Counted from the stretch's first letter, positions 18,350 to 27,415 are shown. The stretch: DNA of 64,000 nucleotides from Streptomyces sp. CBMA156 (GCF_014596515.1 NZ_MSJQ01000062.1:1-64000), one strand, 5' to 3'. Made by a program: numbers and translations. The notes: generated from the sequence alone by a model not told the origin.

Positions 18350-18451
18350 TTTCCCGAAGGGCTTGTTCGAGGTGACGATCACGCTGGCTCTCTCGTAGCG
18401 GTTCGAGATCAGCTGGAAGAACAGGTTCGCGGCCTCGGACTCGAAGGGGAT
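18350..18451 (-). pseudogene. istB: istB internal fragment
   Basis: Thirty-four codons read IPFESEAANLFFQLISNRYE then RASVIVTSNKPFGK, the region just after the Walker B motif of IstB proteins. It continues directly into the fragment at 14694-14840 once the recombinase element is removed. Upstream istB sequence (Walker A and B) is absent: at 18452 the match ends and different DNA, possibly an intron remnant, begins. Confidence 0.82.
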
Positions 18452-18454
18452 GTG

Positions 18455-18565
18455 TTGGGTCGGGGACGGGACGCCGTGCACCCTCTCGGGTGTCGGTTTT
18501 CCCGTCCCCGCCCGCCGAACCGGACGTGCCCGTTGGCCGAGCATCCGGCTCTCCACGTGATCCGG
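18455..18565 (-). ncRNA. Possible group II intron 3' remnant (domain V-like hairpin)
   Basis: Read on the minus strand, GAGCCGGATGC and CACGTCCGGTTC pair into a hairpin with the size and sequence of group II intron domain V. A GC-rich tail follows (gggacgggaaaacc ... gtcccgtccccgac) that could form the domain VI/3' end. It abuts the istB fragment exactly where istB homology starts. No intron 5' region or reverse transcriptase is visible in the window. Recognition is by pattern only; a covariance-model search would decide. Confidence 0.45.
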
Positions 18566-18569
18566 TGGA

Positions 18570-18716
18570 TCAGGCGAGGTATTCGCTGACCTGGCCGACG
18601 AAGGCCGCATCGTCGTGGCTGGTCCGGCGGAAGCGAGCCCCGTCCGGATTGACCTCGTCGATGTTGTAAGGCGTGCTGATCTGCGCTCCGCGGAAGCGGT
18701 AACGCTCGACCCGCAT
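18570..18716 (-). CDS. Short ORF directly after the pPIWI gene (48 aa)
   Basis: MRVERYRFRGAQISTPYNID and then GARFRRTSHDDAAFVGQ, starting 6 bases after the pPIWI stop and on the same strand. Spacing suggests it belongs to the same operon. It could be the surviving start of the third gene of a pPIWI-RE island, cut off by the intron-like sequence that follows. I recognise no domain, and no nuclease motif is present in what remains. Confidence 0.4.
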   Translation of the reverse strand: MRVERYRFRGAQISTPYNIDEVNPDGARFRRTSHDDAAFVGQVSEYLA

Positions 18717-18722
18717 CTTGGG

Positions 18723-21418
18723 CTACAGGCTGGTCGTCTCCTCCTGCGCGGTGTTCCCGTTCTCGTCGGCGTCTGGGGCGTCTTCGGTGTTCTCTGCGGT
18801 GCGGCGGTAGTAGGGGTGGGTGGTGTCCATCCTGCGGGCGAGGTGGAGGGGGGTGGGGGTGCTTTGGCGGACGTCGGAGGTGATGCCCTGGTTGGTCAGG
18901 ACGGCGGCGACGCCTCCGATGAGGTCGCAGTTGGCGTCAGCGCTCTGGGCGATGACGGTGAACCGGGTGGCGGTGTGGGCGTAGCCGTTCTTGCCCTGGC
19001 TGCCGCTGTCGAAGCGTGTCTCGTCCTTGCCGAAGCGGCCGGCGGGGCCGGCGGCCCAGGTGCGGGGGACGTTGACGAGCAGGAGGTCGGGGTAGGTGTG
19101 GGTGCCGTCGTCGGTGGCGAGTCGGAAGAGGCTGTTGGTGGTGTCGGTGGCGCGCCAGGTGCCGTCGCCGGTGCGCATGTGGGCTCCGGTGGGGCGGCCG
19201 ATGCGTTCCAGGTCGCCGATGACGCGGACGGTGGCCAGGGGGCGTTGGGCGCGGGGGAGGCTGTGGCCGGGCAGCCAGGACGCCGGGCGGGGCATGCCGG
19301 GGGGCGGGTCCTGGCCCAGGGCTTCGTCGGTGAGGCCGGCCCAGATGTACTCGGCGGAGTCACCGTCGAGGTAGAGCACTGCAGGGGCCGCTTCGGGCAG
19401 TTGCGTGCGGGTGGCGATGAGGGCCTGTTCGACGATGTCCGCGGCGGCGCGGGCCTGGAGTGTCTCGTCTCCAGTGGTGGGATAGCTGCTGACGTCCCAA
19501 GCGAGGTCGGTGGCGTGCAGGGCGGTGGTGGCCGGGCTGAGGGGCAGCCACTGCCCGGCCTGTGGGCTGTAGGCCCAGATCTGCCAGGAGTCGTCCTTCC
19601 CTCCGGTGGGGCGCATCGCGGTGAGGGTGGCGGTGATCGGTGCCGGTTCGGTGGTGCGGCGCCTGCCGGGTGTGTGGCTCCTGGCGTGGCGGCGGACGTG
19701 GATGCCGATGTGCCACCAGTTCTCGAGCGGCAGTTTGCCGAACGCGGCGCCCAGGCGGTGGTCGGTGGCGCCGACGCCGCTGAGGATCTCGCGCAGCACG
19801 TTCGCGGTCGAGCTGTCGAGGCCGCTCTGGCGGGAGGCGACTTTCTTCGCCCGGTAGTTCTCGTTGTAGGGCTTGCCCTCCCGGGTGTGGGTGGGGATCG
19901 GTGGCGGAGCCTGCTTGATGTACTGGGAGGTCGCTGAGAGGCGCGCGAGGGCCTGCTTGGAGGGCCACTTGCCGTCCTCGGCCTCGGCCTTCTCACGGGC
20001 TTCGACGCTCGGGTACCAGCGCTCGGGGTCCCAGTCGGTCTCGCAGATCGCCGCGACGCGCGTGTCCTCGCGGGTGTAAGGGGCGAGCATCTGGGCCAGG
20101 TCCCGCTCGCGCTCGGCGCTGGTGCTCGGTCCGTGGCCGAGGGCGCCGGCCTTGTCGTGGAGGAAGACGACCTCGATACGCCCGCCAGCTGCGGGTTCGG
20201 CGACGCCTTCGACGGCCTTCCAGTCCTCGCCCAGGCCCCACTGGGCGGCGATCGCGGCCTTCACCCGGGCGCGGACCTCGTCGGTGCTCCACAGGACGGG
20301 AACGAGGAGGGTACCCACGCCGGCGGCGTCCAGAGCGGCGGGGATCCGTTCGAGGGGGATCGGTCTGCTGATGCGTGAGCCGCTCTCGGTGGGTGGCACC
20401 TTGATGCCGGGGACCTCGATGAACACGGGGCTGCGGTGGCTGTACTTCTCGCACCTGGTGTCGATGGCCTCCTCGACGCGGCGGAAGAACTCCATGCCGT
20501 GTCCGCGGCCCAGGCCGGGGGTGCGGACGCTGGCCGGGGCGACGGCCCAGACCGGCCCGAGGGCGGTACCGGCGAGGGCGTCGTCGGCGAGGTGCTCGGG
20601 GAAGGACGGCACGTTCGAGCTCAGGCGGGGTAGGGTGGCCAGGCGGCGGCTGGCGGCAACCGCAGGGACGTTCAGACGGCGCTTCCACGGCGGGCCGTCG
20701 GTGGCTGCGGCGACGACGAGCGGCTGGTCGGGGTTGGCCAGCAGGACGGTGGCGACACCCTTCCAGGAGGTGGCGAGGAGGGTGGTGGCGGCGTTCACGG
20801 TCAGCGCGTGGCGCCGGGAGTGCCCGCTGGCGGCGGTGCCGATGGTGATACGGGGCAGCAGGTGGCGCACGATGCCCTTACGGTCGGGTTCGGCGGGCAA
20901 CTCGTGGCCGACCGCGGCCAGGCGGCCGTCGGTGCACAGGGCGAAGCGGACAGGGGTGCCGTTGTTGCGGGGCCAGTCTAGGGCGGCGAGTTCCTCGGCC
21001 AGGCGCCAGCGGGAAAGTTCGCCCGGCCACCAGCCGCGCGAGCGCTTGCCGGCGCGCGGTGGCTGGGGCAGGACGGCGGGCCGGGGACCACGGCCTCGGC
21101 CCAGTAGCTGAAGACGTCGCGCCGGTTCTCGGTGCTGATCGGCGCAGCGCACAGGAGTTCGTAGCAGCCGTCGTTCCACTGCCAGCGCGCCCAGGTGCCC
21201 GCAGCCGCACGCAGGACGCACTCCAGTGCCCGGTAGGGCGGTTGCACGTCCAGGCCGGAACCGACGGTGCGCTTGTACTCCTGCGCAAGCTCCACGGCCA
21301 GGTCCATGACGGGGGCGTCGGGCCGGTAGGCGATCACCTTCCCCAGGTCGGCAGGGGCGGTGCGGAACTGCAGCAGGCGGGCCTGCTTGCGGGCGACGCT
21401 GTCCAGCGGGCGGCTCAT
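18723..21418 (-). pseudogene. pPIWI-RE module protein with a frameshift
   Basis: A prokaryotic Argonaute/PIWI-like protein of the pPIWI-RE group, expected to bind nucleic-acid guides in a defence island. The N-terminal ~114 residues (MSRPLDSVARKQARLLQFRT; APVMDLAVELAQEYKRTVGS) lie in one frame from ATG 21418. The remaining ~780 residues lie in another, entered near 21075 (AVLPQPPRAGKRSRGWWPGE). One added base there would restore a protein of ~895 aa. The C-terminal part shows the RNase H-like segments APAVLYLDGDSAEYIWAGL and LATVRVIGDLERIGRP. The start overlaps the upstream helicase stop (ATGA). It may be a true mutation or an assembly indel. Confidence 0.65.
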
Positions 21419-23334
21419 GCGTACTCTCCCAGGTAGGCGTCAAAGCCCGCGCGCAGCGCGGGCAGCAGGTGCTGGGCGTGGGCGTACTCGGCGATTTCCT
21501 CGATGGTGTGGCCGTAGCAGCTGCCGAGCTGGGCGAGGTCGTCCTGCGGGGACTGCTCAAGCAGGCCCCGGACCAGGGTGGGCAGGTCGGATCCCCAGGT
21601 GGGGTCGTGGAAGGCGCCGTCGATGAAGTGGAGCTCGACGTGGGTCTGCCCGCGGCGTCCGCGGCCAGCCAACTGGACGCTCTGTCCCAGGAGGGTGGCG
21701 ACGAGTTCGTACTTCAGCTCGTCGGGCAGGGCGGAGAAGCGCTTGGGCGCGTTGAGGTTGAGGCGCAGGTGCGCGTCGGCAGTCGCGCGGGCCCGGGCCA
21801 GGACGGCCGCGGCGTCGCCGCCGGGGACGGTGTCGCACCAGGCCCGGGCGGCGACACTGGCCGCCAGCACCGCCGGGCCGTCGGCCGGCATGACCGGCCG
21901 CACGCCCATGGCGATGAGGGTGATGGCCGACACGGCGACGCCCTCGAACACGGTCAGCACGTTCAGGCCCCGCTCGGTGCGCGGCAGCGGCGAGATGAGC
22001 ACTTCGCCGTCGAGGTCGGCCAGTTCCGCGAAACGGTCCCGGGTGAGCTGGCCGATCGCGTCGCAGACCGGCGGCAGAGAGGGATCCGGGGTGTCCGCGA
22101 CGGCGACGTAGATCCGCAGCCGCCGTCCGAGGGCGAGCGCGGTGTCGTACAGGGTCTGGGCGAAAAGGCGGGCCTGCCGGTAGGAGTTGACGGTGATCAG
22201 GGCCCGCGCGCGATGCCGGGTGCGCTCATCCGCAGTCAGCCGGGCCAGGTCGCGCACCAGACCCGGCGCGTAGCCGGCGGCCAGCGAAACGACCCGCTGG
22301 TCGCGTTCGCGGTAGGGCGTGCTGCCGACGGCCAGGAGCTTCCCGTCGGCGATGGGGGTGCTGTTGAAGATGGTCAGGTCGCCCGCAAGGGTGTCGGGCA
22401 TGGCCCAGTCGGGGCGGGCGATCAGATGGGTGCGTGCCGCGCCCGGCATGAAGCCGGTGGCGGACATGCCCAGGACGGTACGCTGGCGGCCGCTCAGGGC
22501 GAGGGAGACGATGCTGCCGAGGAACTGTGTCTCGGTATGGGGGTCGGCGCGCAGCACCTCCATCTTCAAACTCGCGTGGGCGCCGGGGTCGTCCAGCCCC
22601 TCGAAGCGGAACCCGCCCAGCTGGCGGCCCAGCGGGCCGAACGGGACGACGGTACCGGCGCCTTGGTGGCCGATCGCGTCGGCGAGTTTGGAGGCGGCCT
22701 CGATGCCGTGCCCGGCGAGCTCGCCGGCCCGGTCCGTCAGGTCGAACATCGTGTGGACGATGGCCGTCAGCCACGTCTTCATCATCGGCGCGTGCAGGAC
22801 GCCCGCGGTGGCCTCGATGCGCGTGACTGCCCGCCCCGGCTCCAGCCCGCCGGGTGCGCGCTGCACCGGCACCGTGGACGCAGCAGGTACTTCGTCGGCC
22901 TCACCCTCGGCGGCGGCGTAGGCGGGCAGCGCGGCGCAGACGATCTCCCGCAGTTCCTCCTTGAGTGGGGCCAACTGCCACTCTCCGCCCTCGTCGATCG
23001 TGAGCATCCGCTCCAGCACACCCGGGACGGGCAGCAGCCGATCCGGCAGCACGGCAGAGGAAGGCCGCTCGCCCGGCCGGGTGGCCACACGCGGGAGCAA
23101 GGCTTGCAGGCAGTCGGCCTGCTCGGCGGTGGCCGCGGCCTCGGGATCCGCCCCGATCAGGTCCTCCAGCAGGTGCCGGTCCCATTGGTGGGGCTGATAC
23201 CAGCGCTTGCGATCCTGCAGGACCTGCCGGGTCCGGCGCGGGTCCTGCCCGCGGGCCATGGCCCGCGCCTGGGCGACCTCGGTGCAGACCTCCTCGCCGG
23301 CCACCAGGTCGAGCAGCTGCTCGGCCAGGAACAC
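21415..23334 (-). CDS. pPIWI-RE island helicase-like protein, 5'-truncated
   Basis: A 639-aa protein overlapping the pPIWI gene by ATGA. Later SF2 helicase elements are visible: VLGMSATGFMPG (motif III region), ALITVNSYRQARLFAQTLYD, LISPLPRTERGLNVLT, and QSVQLAGRGRRGQTHVELHF (motif VI region). No Walker A (GKT) or DExH motif is found, and the frame stays open upstream of GTG 23334. This suggests that the N-terminal part carrying the ATP-binding motifs was lost. In known pPIWI-RE islands a DinG-type helicase and a nuclease accompany the PIWI protein. Without motifs I and II it should be inactive. Confidence 0.6.
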   Translation of the reverse strand: MFLAEQLLDLVAGEEVCTEVAQARAMARGQDPRRTRQVLQDRKRWYQPHQWDRHLLEDLIGADPEAAATAEQADCLQALLPRVATRPGERPSSAVLPDRLLPVPGVLERMLTIDEGGEWQLAPLKEELREIVCAALPAYAAAEGEADEVPAASTVPVQRAPGGLEPGRAVTRIEATAGVLHAPMMKTWLTAIVHTMFDLTDRAGELAGHGIEAASKLADAIGHQGAGTVVPFGPLGRQLGGFRFEGLDDPGAHASLKMEVLRADPHTETQFLGSIVSLALSGRQRTVLGMSATGFMPGAARTHLIARPDWAMPDTLAGDLTIFNSTPIADGKLLAVGSTPYRERDQRVVSLAAGYAPGLVRDLARLTADERTRHRARALITVNSYRQARLFAQTLYDTALALGRRLRIYVAVADTPDPSLPPVCDAIGQLTRDRFAELADLDGEVLISPLPRTERGLNVLTVFEGVAVSAITLIAMGVRPVMPADGPAVLAASVAARAWCDTVPGGDAAAVLARARATADAHLRLNLNAPKRFSALPDELKYELVATLLGQSVQLAGRGRRGQTHVELHFIDGAFHDPTWGSDLPTLVRGLLEQSPQDDLAQLGSCYGHTIEEIAEYAHAQHLLPALRAGFDAYLGEYA

Positions 23335-23348
23335 CGCCCGGGTCAGGG

Positions 23349-23705
23349 GCCGGCTCGCCCATCGCCTACCGCACCGGCGTACGCCTCGACCTCCACCCCG
23401 ACGGCGAACTCGCCGCCCTCCAGCACCGTATCCGCGGCGCCGTCCACCGCGTCTTCGGCCCGGACTCCACCGACTACCCGCTCGGCGTGCTCCACATGAC
23501 CGCCGCCTACGCGGCCGCCGACACCGACACCGACAAACTCGCCCAGGCCATCCACCGCGTCCGTCCCGGCCACGCCCCGTTCACCGTGGACCGGATCATC
23601 ATCATCGAGGTCTACTGGCTCCACGGCCCGCTGCCCGGCCGCAACGACCTCTTCGGCCGGCGGATCTGCTGGGACACCGTCGACACCATCCCGCTCCAGG
23701 GGTAG
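23349..23705 (+). pseudogene. 2'-5' RNA ligase family (2H phosphoesterase) C-terminal fragment
   Basis: About 118 codons read like the second half of 2H phosphoesterase proteins (RLDLHPDGELAALQHRIRGA; LGVLHMTAAYAAADTDTD; FTVDRIIIIEVYW) with a normal stop. One HxT-type motif (LHMTAAY) is present; the N-terminal one is missing. The fragment begins head-to-head with the truncated helicase gene, so one deletion appears to have removed the 5' ends of both. Confidence 0.65.
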
Positions 23706-23958
23706 CCGCGTCCCGCCGTACGGGGCGAAGTGCCCGGCGGGCCAGTGGGGTCGGCGGGCACTTCGGATACGGGCCCGCAGGCTCGCTTACTGTCCCCATA
23801 GGTAACTGTCCGAAATGGCCGTCGCCGGTGCACGGGCAGGACGCCACCGCCGGCCGTCGTGCTGCCTCGGATCCACTGAATCGCCCTCGCCACCCCGAAC
23901 TGGTGAACCAACCCGGAAAGGCCTCCACAGAGCCCGCACGTCCGGTAGAGGTGGACGC

Positions 23959-24438
23959 GTGACGGAGACAGACCACCCGTGGATGGTGGACGCGAAATGG
24001 CGGGGGATAGACCTGACGAGGGCCTACCTGACCCGGGACCGAGCGCAGGTCGCGACGCGCCTCGACGGCTTGGACGAGGAACGACGCGGGTTCGTACTCG
24101 CCCTGCTGGGCTACTACTACTACTACTACCACGACCTCCTCGGCGAGCTGGGGGAGCCGCCCATGAACGTGACGGACCTCCACACGGTGGCCGCGGTGGC
24201 GCCCGTGGACACCGAGTTCGAGACGACGACCGCCGTACGCCGGATCGCCACGACGGAGGTGAGCTTCAGCGAAGCGATGACCGACCTCGGGCTCGCGGAC
24301 CGCATCCACATGCTCGCGGTCTGCATCGCGGTCATGCTGACGGATGTACTCGGGGAAGCGGGCGCCGTGGCCGCCCTCGATGACGAAGCCGCCACATGCG
24401 AGCGGCAGGGCTACCCGAGGCCCCACACCGGCACCTGA
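23959..24438 (+). CDS. Hypothetical protein with a six-tyrosine run
   Basis: A 159-aa protein, mostly helical, with LLGYYYYYYHDLLGELGEP encoded by tandem tac codons, then VSFSEAMTDLGLADRIHML. No signal peptide. GTG 23959 follows GGTAGAGGTGG. The 253 bases upstream of it show no other gene. Family not recognised. The tyrosine run is a short codon repeat that could vary in length between strains. Confidence 0.65.
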   Translation: MTETDHPWMVDAKWRGIDLTRAYLTRDRAQVATRLDGLDEERRGFVLALLGYYYYYYHDLLGELGEPPMNVTDLHTVAAVAPVDTEFETTTAVRRIATTEVSFSEAMTDLGLADRIHMLAVCIAVMLTDVLGEAGAVAALDDEAATCERQGYPRPHTGT

Positions 24439-24614
24439 CCCGCCCTGCCACCGGGTCAGATGTCGTCGCCGAGGCCCAACTTTGCCCACCACGGCTGGTC
24501 GGGCTGCTGCTCCCACTCGCGGTCCGGGACTTCCGTGGACCGGCGGTGGTGACCGGGCGTGGTGCCAGCCCGTGTAACCCCGGGGTGTCTGTCGCGGCTT
24601 CTACGCTCGGGACC

Positions 24615-25024
24615 ATGATCCCCACCAACCCCTCCCTGAGCAGCGGCATGTCCGCATCCAGGCGACCGGCCCGACCGCCCGTCTGGAGATCGACGACCAC
24701 GACATCGCCGACAAGGCCCACTCCTACGAGCTGCGGCACACCGCCGGGCAGCTGCCGGAGCTCCAGCTGCTGCTGCGCCCAACCTCCGCCCCCGAGTGGG
24801 AGGGCACTGCGCGCGTCGTCGTCGGCGAAGCCCCGGACCCGGGCCCCGCGGCCGCCGCGTTCCTGCGCGCCCTCGACCCCGCCGAGATCGAACGCTCTGT
24901 CCTCGCGCGGCACGACCTTCTCGACGGCGGCCCGCACGAGTTCGTGCGTGCGCTGCTCGTCCAGCTCACCGAGTGGGCGCTCGGGGTGCCGCAGCCCGGC
25001 GAGCACGGCGTGGTTGACGGCTGA
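24615..25024 (+). pseudogene. Phage-type structural protein, frame-broken
   Basis: The main reading frame (HVRIQATGPTARLEIDDHDI; LRHTAGQLPELQLLL; DLLDGGPHEFVRALLVQLTE) resembles small structural genes next to tail-assembly genes in actinobacterial prophages. It ends TGATG, coupled to the next gene. The only ATG upstream (24615) is in another frame; a one-base shift near 24640 would join them. Not matched to a named family. Confidence 0.5.
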
Positions 25025-25385
25025 TGGCGCAGGTGAGCAGCAACGCCGGGGTTCTGGCCGGGCAGTTGAAGGCACGGGCCGCCGTCGCGGTGCCGGCAGC
25101 GACGGCGGTGGTACGGCATCACGCGATGCTCCTGGAGACCGCGATCCGAGCCGGAGCGTCCGGGCGCCCCGGCCCGGGAGTTCAGACAGGCGACTACCGG
25201 CGCTCCTGGACGACGGAGGTCCACGCCACCCCCACCGGCGTGGAGGCGGTCGTCGGTACCGCCCGCCCGCAGGGCCTGCGTCTGGAGTACGGTTTCTCCG
25301 GGGCGGACGGCCTCGGCCGGGCGTACCACCGGCCGCCGTTCCCGCACCGCGGCCCGGCTGTGCAGCGGATCGAGCCGAGCGATCA
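25024..25385 (+). pseudogene. HK97-gp10-like phage protein, 3' end lost
   Basis: Begins MAQVSSNAGVLAGQLKARAA and continues with HHAMLLETAIRAGASGR, GDYRRSWTTEV and GLRLEYGFSGADGLGR, typical of HK97 gp10-family tail-completion proteins. The expected end is missing: after about codon 120 the sequence loses family character and runs on to a chance stop at 25560. The start overlaps the stop of the preceding phage-like gene. This is a prophage remnant; no capsid or tail genes follow. Confidence 0.6.
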
Positions 25386-25487
25386 CAGAGCATTGCAACT
25401 CCATGATCGCCAAGGTCTGTGCCTGCTTTGCTGCCGGGGCGCCACCGCGCCTATCTGCGCGAGTTCTTACTCACTTACGATCGCTCC

Positions 25488-26081
25488 ATGCCATCGCCCC
25501 TTCCCACGGCCCTCGCTGTGTCCGACGCCATCACCCACTACCGCCAACTGCGCGAGCTGACCATCGACGAACTGGCCTACGTGCTCTTGATGTTCGATCA
25601 TCCGATCTCGGCCGACGCCATCGCGGAGATGGAGCGATGTGCTCGCCCCGTGACCGTCGACGATCTTGTCGCGATCGCCTATGTGCTCGACACGACCCCC
25701 GCGGTGCTGCTGTCGCACATCCCTATCGACATGCCGGAGCCCGAGGGGCCTTTCGCCACCGGGCTCCCGGGTGACGTCGACCCAACCGAGCTCCGTGCCT
25801 GGATCGAGGGGAAGACCACTCTCGACCGCGAGTCGCGGGTGCGTTGGTGGGGAGAGCGGGCTGGCCGTCTCAGGGTCCGGTCAGCGCACCACGAGGAACA
25901 GCTGCAGGGGGCGTACGCAGAGCTGCGTGAACTCGGCGACGCGGCAGTCCAAGAAGCAAGTGCCCCGCCCGTGCAGCGTCTGCGGTGGCGCATCCAGGAC
26001 GGCGAACACGCGCTCAGTCAGTGCGAGGTCGCCCTGGCACTGACTGAGCATCGGCTCAACAGCCTCCGGGAGGGCGCCTGA
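25488..26081 (+). CDS. XRE-like HTH regulator
   Basis: A 197-aa protein with an N-terminal HTH (ITHYRQLRELTIDELAYVLL; SADAIAEMERCARPVTVDDL, ending AIAYVLDTTPAVLL) followed by a helical C-terminal domain (HHEEQLQGAYAELRELGDAA). ATG 25488 is chosen because the protein becomes coherent from there; the in-frame ATG at 25419 lies in the phage debris. It probably regulates nearby genes; the target is unknown. It is separated by about 100 bp from the lipoprotein gene. Confidence 0.75.
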   Translation: MPSPLPTALAVSDAITHYRQLRELTIDELAYVLLMFDHPISADAIAEMERCARPVTVDDLVAIAYVLDTTPAVLLSHIPIDMPEPEGPFATGLPGDVDPTELRAWIEGKTTLDRESRVRWWGERAGRLRVRSAHHEEQLQGAYAELRELGDAAVQEASAPPVQRLRWRIQDGEHALSQCEVALALTEHRLNSLREGA

Positions 26082-26123
26082 GAGGCGGTCCCGATCTGCC
26101 AAAGTAACCTGCACATGGGTATT

Positions 26124-26153
26124 TTGACTGGCCTTCTATCTCAAACGGACTAT
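26124..26153 (+). promoter_or_regulatory. Candidate promoter for the lipoprotein gene
   Basis: TTGACT at 26124-26129 and GACTAT at 26148-26153 with an 18-base spacer, 26 bases before the GTG start. It is a reasonable match to a primary sigma-factor promoter in a locally AT-richer stretch. Confidence 0.5.
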
Positions 26154-26178
26154 CCGGAACGAATGAAGGGGGATCGCC

Positions 26179-26628
26179 GTGAGCATCACCAGGACCGCAC
26201 GTAGGGTGCGGGCCACGGTCGCCGTGTCCATCTCGGCCCTGGCCGCGGGCTCACTCATGCTCACCGCCTGCGGCGCAAGCAGCGACAGCGCGGGCAAGCT
26301 CGACGGTACCTATTACGTCAAGGACGTCAACGGCACATCCGAACTCGGCCAGCTGGTCGTCAAGGGCAACAGCATCTCGCATCATGAGTACACCTGCGAT
26401 GGTGTCTACGAGGAGCCGGGCGTGACCAGTACTGGCGAGTTCAACAAGGATCGGTCCCAGATCATCTGGACGGTCACCGGAGAGGACAGCCGCAACAAGC
26501 GGACCGGCAGCGAGTCCATCTCAACCAGCGATACCTCGATCAGCATCAGCGGCAGCGCGTACGTACGTGACAACTCTGATGCCGGCAAGGCTCTGCTGGG
26601 CGGCTTCAAGGTCAAGTGCCGGAAGTAG
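26179..26628 (+). CDS. Secreted lipoprotein, unknown function
   Basis: A 149-aa protein. The signal peptide has basic residues (RTARRVRATVAV) and a hydrophobic core, ending at the lipobox LTAC (Cys31) for lipid attachment and membrane anchoring. The mature part is a small beta-rich domain (LDGTYYVKDVNGTSELGQLV; SISHHEYTCDGVYEEPG) with a second Cys near the C-terminus that may pair with the Cys in YTCDG. GGGGGATC precedes GTG 26179 and a candidate promoter lies just upstream. Family not recognised. Confidence 0.8.
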   Translation: MSITRTARRVRATVAVSISALAAGSLMLTACGASSDSAGKLDGTYYVKDVNGTSELGQLVVKGNSISHHEYTCDGVYEEPGVTSTGEFNKDRSQIIWTVTGEDSRNKRTGSESISTSDTSISISGSAYVRDNSDAGKALLGGFKVKCRK

Positions 26629-26762
26629 CGTCGACGTTTCACTCGGCCGGCCGCGCAGCACAGAATCCCGTGGGTATCGCGTCCATGGGGTTCTGTCTCT
26701 CCTTAGCTGATCAAGCCTCTGGCGTCTACGGTGGATTGTCTCGTTTTCGGGCTCCAGCGGAG

Positions 26763-27122
26763 GTGGCCCTGGATGAACGCCCGCAGTTCGCCGCTCTCCC
26801 CGGGGCAGATCTACAGGGCGGTGTCCTGATCCCGGCTGGAAGGCCCGACGACCGACTGCCGCTGAGCCCGCTGGAAGTGCTCACCGGTCGGTACGTTCAC
26901 GGCGAGAAGCAGAAGGCGTGGTGGGATCACCTGACCACGCTCATCGAACTGGAAGCCTTGGCCGCGGTGCAGGCCGACCCGGAGGCTCCCGTCGACGCGG
27001 TACTCGCGCTCGTGCCCGATGTGCACGCGGCGATCGATTCCGTTGGTGCCAACCTGCGGGTCCGGGTGCCGGAGGCCCGCCGCGTAGGGCGCGTCAGCAG
27101 CCCTGCGGAGCACCCGGGATAG
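26763..27122 (+). CDS. Hypothetical protein
   Basis: A ~119-aa frame with coherent sequence (ALDERPQFAALPGADLQGGV; KQKAWWDHLTTLIELEALAA; LVPDVHAAIDSVGANLRV). The start is uncertain: GTG 26763 or ATG 26616, but the first ~50 residues of the longer form look non-coding. It overlaps the convergent gene at 27094-27369 by 29 bp. Function unknown; it could also be a remnant. Confidence 0.45.
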   Translation: MALDERPQFAALPGADLQGGVLIPAGRPDDRLPLSPLEVLTGRYVHGEKQKAWWDHLTTLIELEALAAVQADPEAPVDAVLALVPDVHAAIDSVGANLRVRVPEARRVGRVSSPAEHPG

Positions 27123-27369
27123 CCGTCGCGTCCTCGTACCGGAACGCCTCGTTCACCAGCCAGGTGAGCTGCTTGGCGGCATCTGCCCAGTCGCCGTCCT
27201 CGAGCTTGGCCGTCCCGTACCCGTAGGCGTACTCGGCCATGCGGCTCAGGACCGGGTCCTGGTTTGCGGCACCGATGTCGCGGAGGAAGGCGAAGTACCT
27301 CTCCAGTTCGACGTTCAGATCCTGCGCTTCTGTGCTCTCGCCCGCCGGTATCTCGTTGCTTTTGGTCAT
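27094..27369 (-). CDS. Hypothetical protein, 91 aa
   Basis: An acidic helical protein (TEAQDLNVELERYFAFLRDI; DPVLSRMAEYAYGYGTAKL; WADAAKQLTWLVNEAFRYED). It starts at ATG 27369 with no clear ribosome site. It is convergent with and slightly overlaps the plus-strand frame ending at 27122. No domain recognised. Confidence 0.6.
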   Translation of the reverse strand: MTKSNEIPAGESTEAQDLNVELERYFAFLRDIGAANQDPVLSRMAEYAYGYGTAKLEDGDWADAAKQLTWLVNEAFRYEDATAIPGAPQGC

Positions 27370-27415
27370 CCGTCGAGGGTAGGGCCCGGGCCCGGGAAGT
27401 CAGTCACAGACCGCC

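Noticed and set aside
21469-23499. Long plus-strand open frame (676 codons) opposite the helicase-like gene
   Set aside because: Antisense shadow: Gly/Val/Ala/Arg-rich, no domain, no ribosome site, while the minus strand has helicase motifs.
23815-24438. Upstream extension of the six-tyrosine protein to 23815
   Set aside because: The first ~48 residues are Arg/Ala/Pro-rich non-coding type; GTG 23959 has a ribosome site.
24456-24560. Minus-strand peptide ending WAKLGLGDDI
   Set aside because: It looks like a protein C-terminus, but no upstream coding region in that frame can be followed; too little to call a gene.
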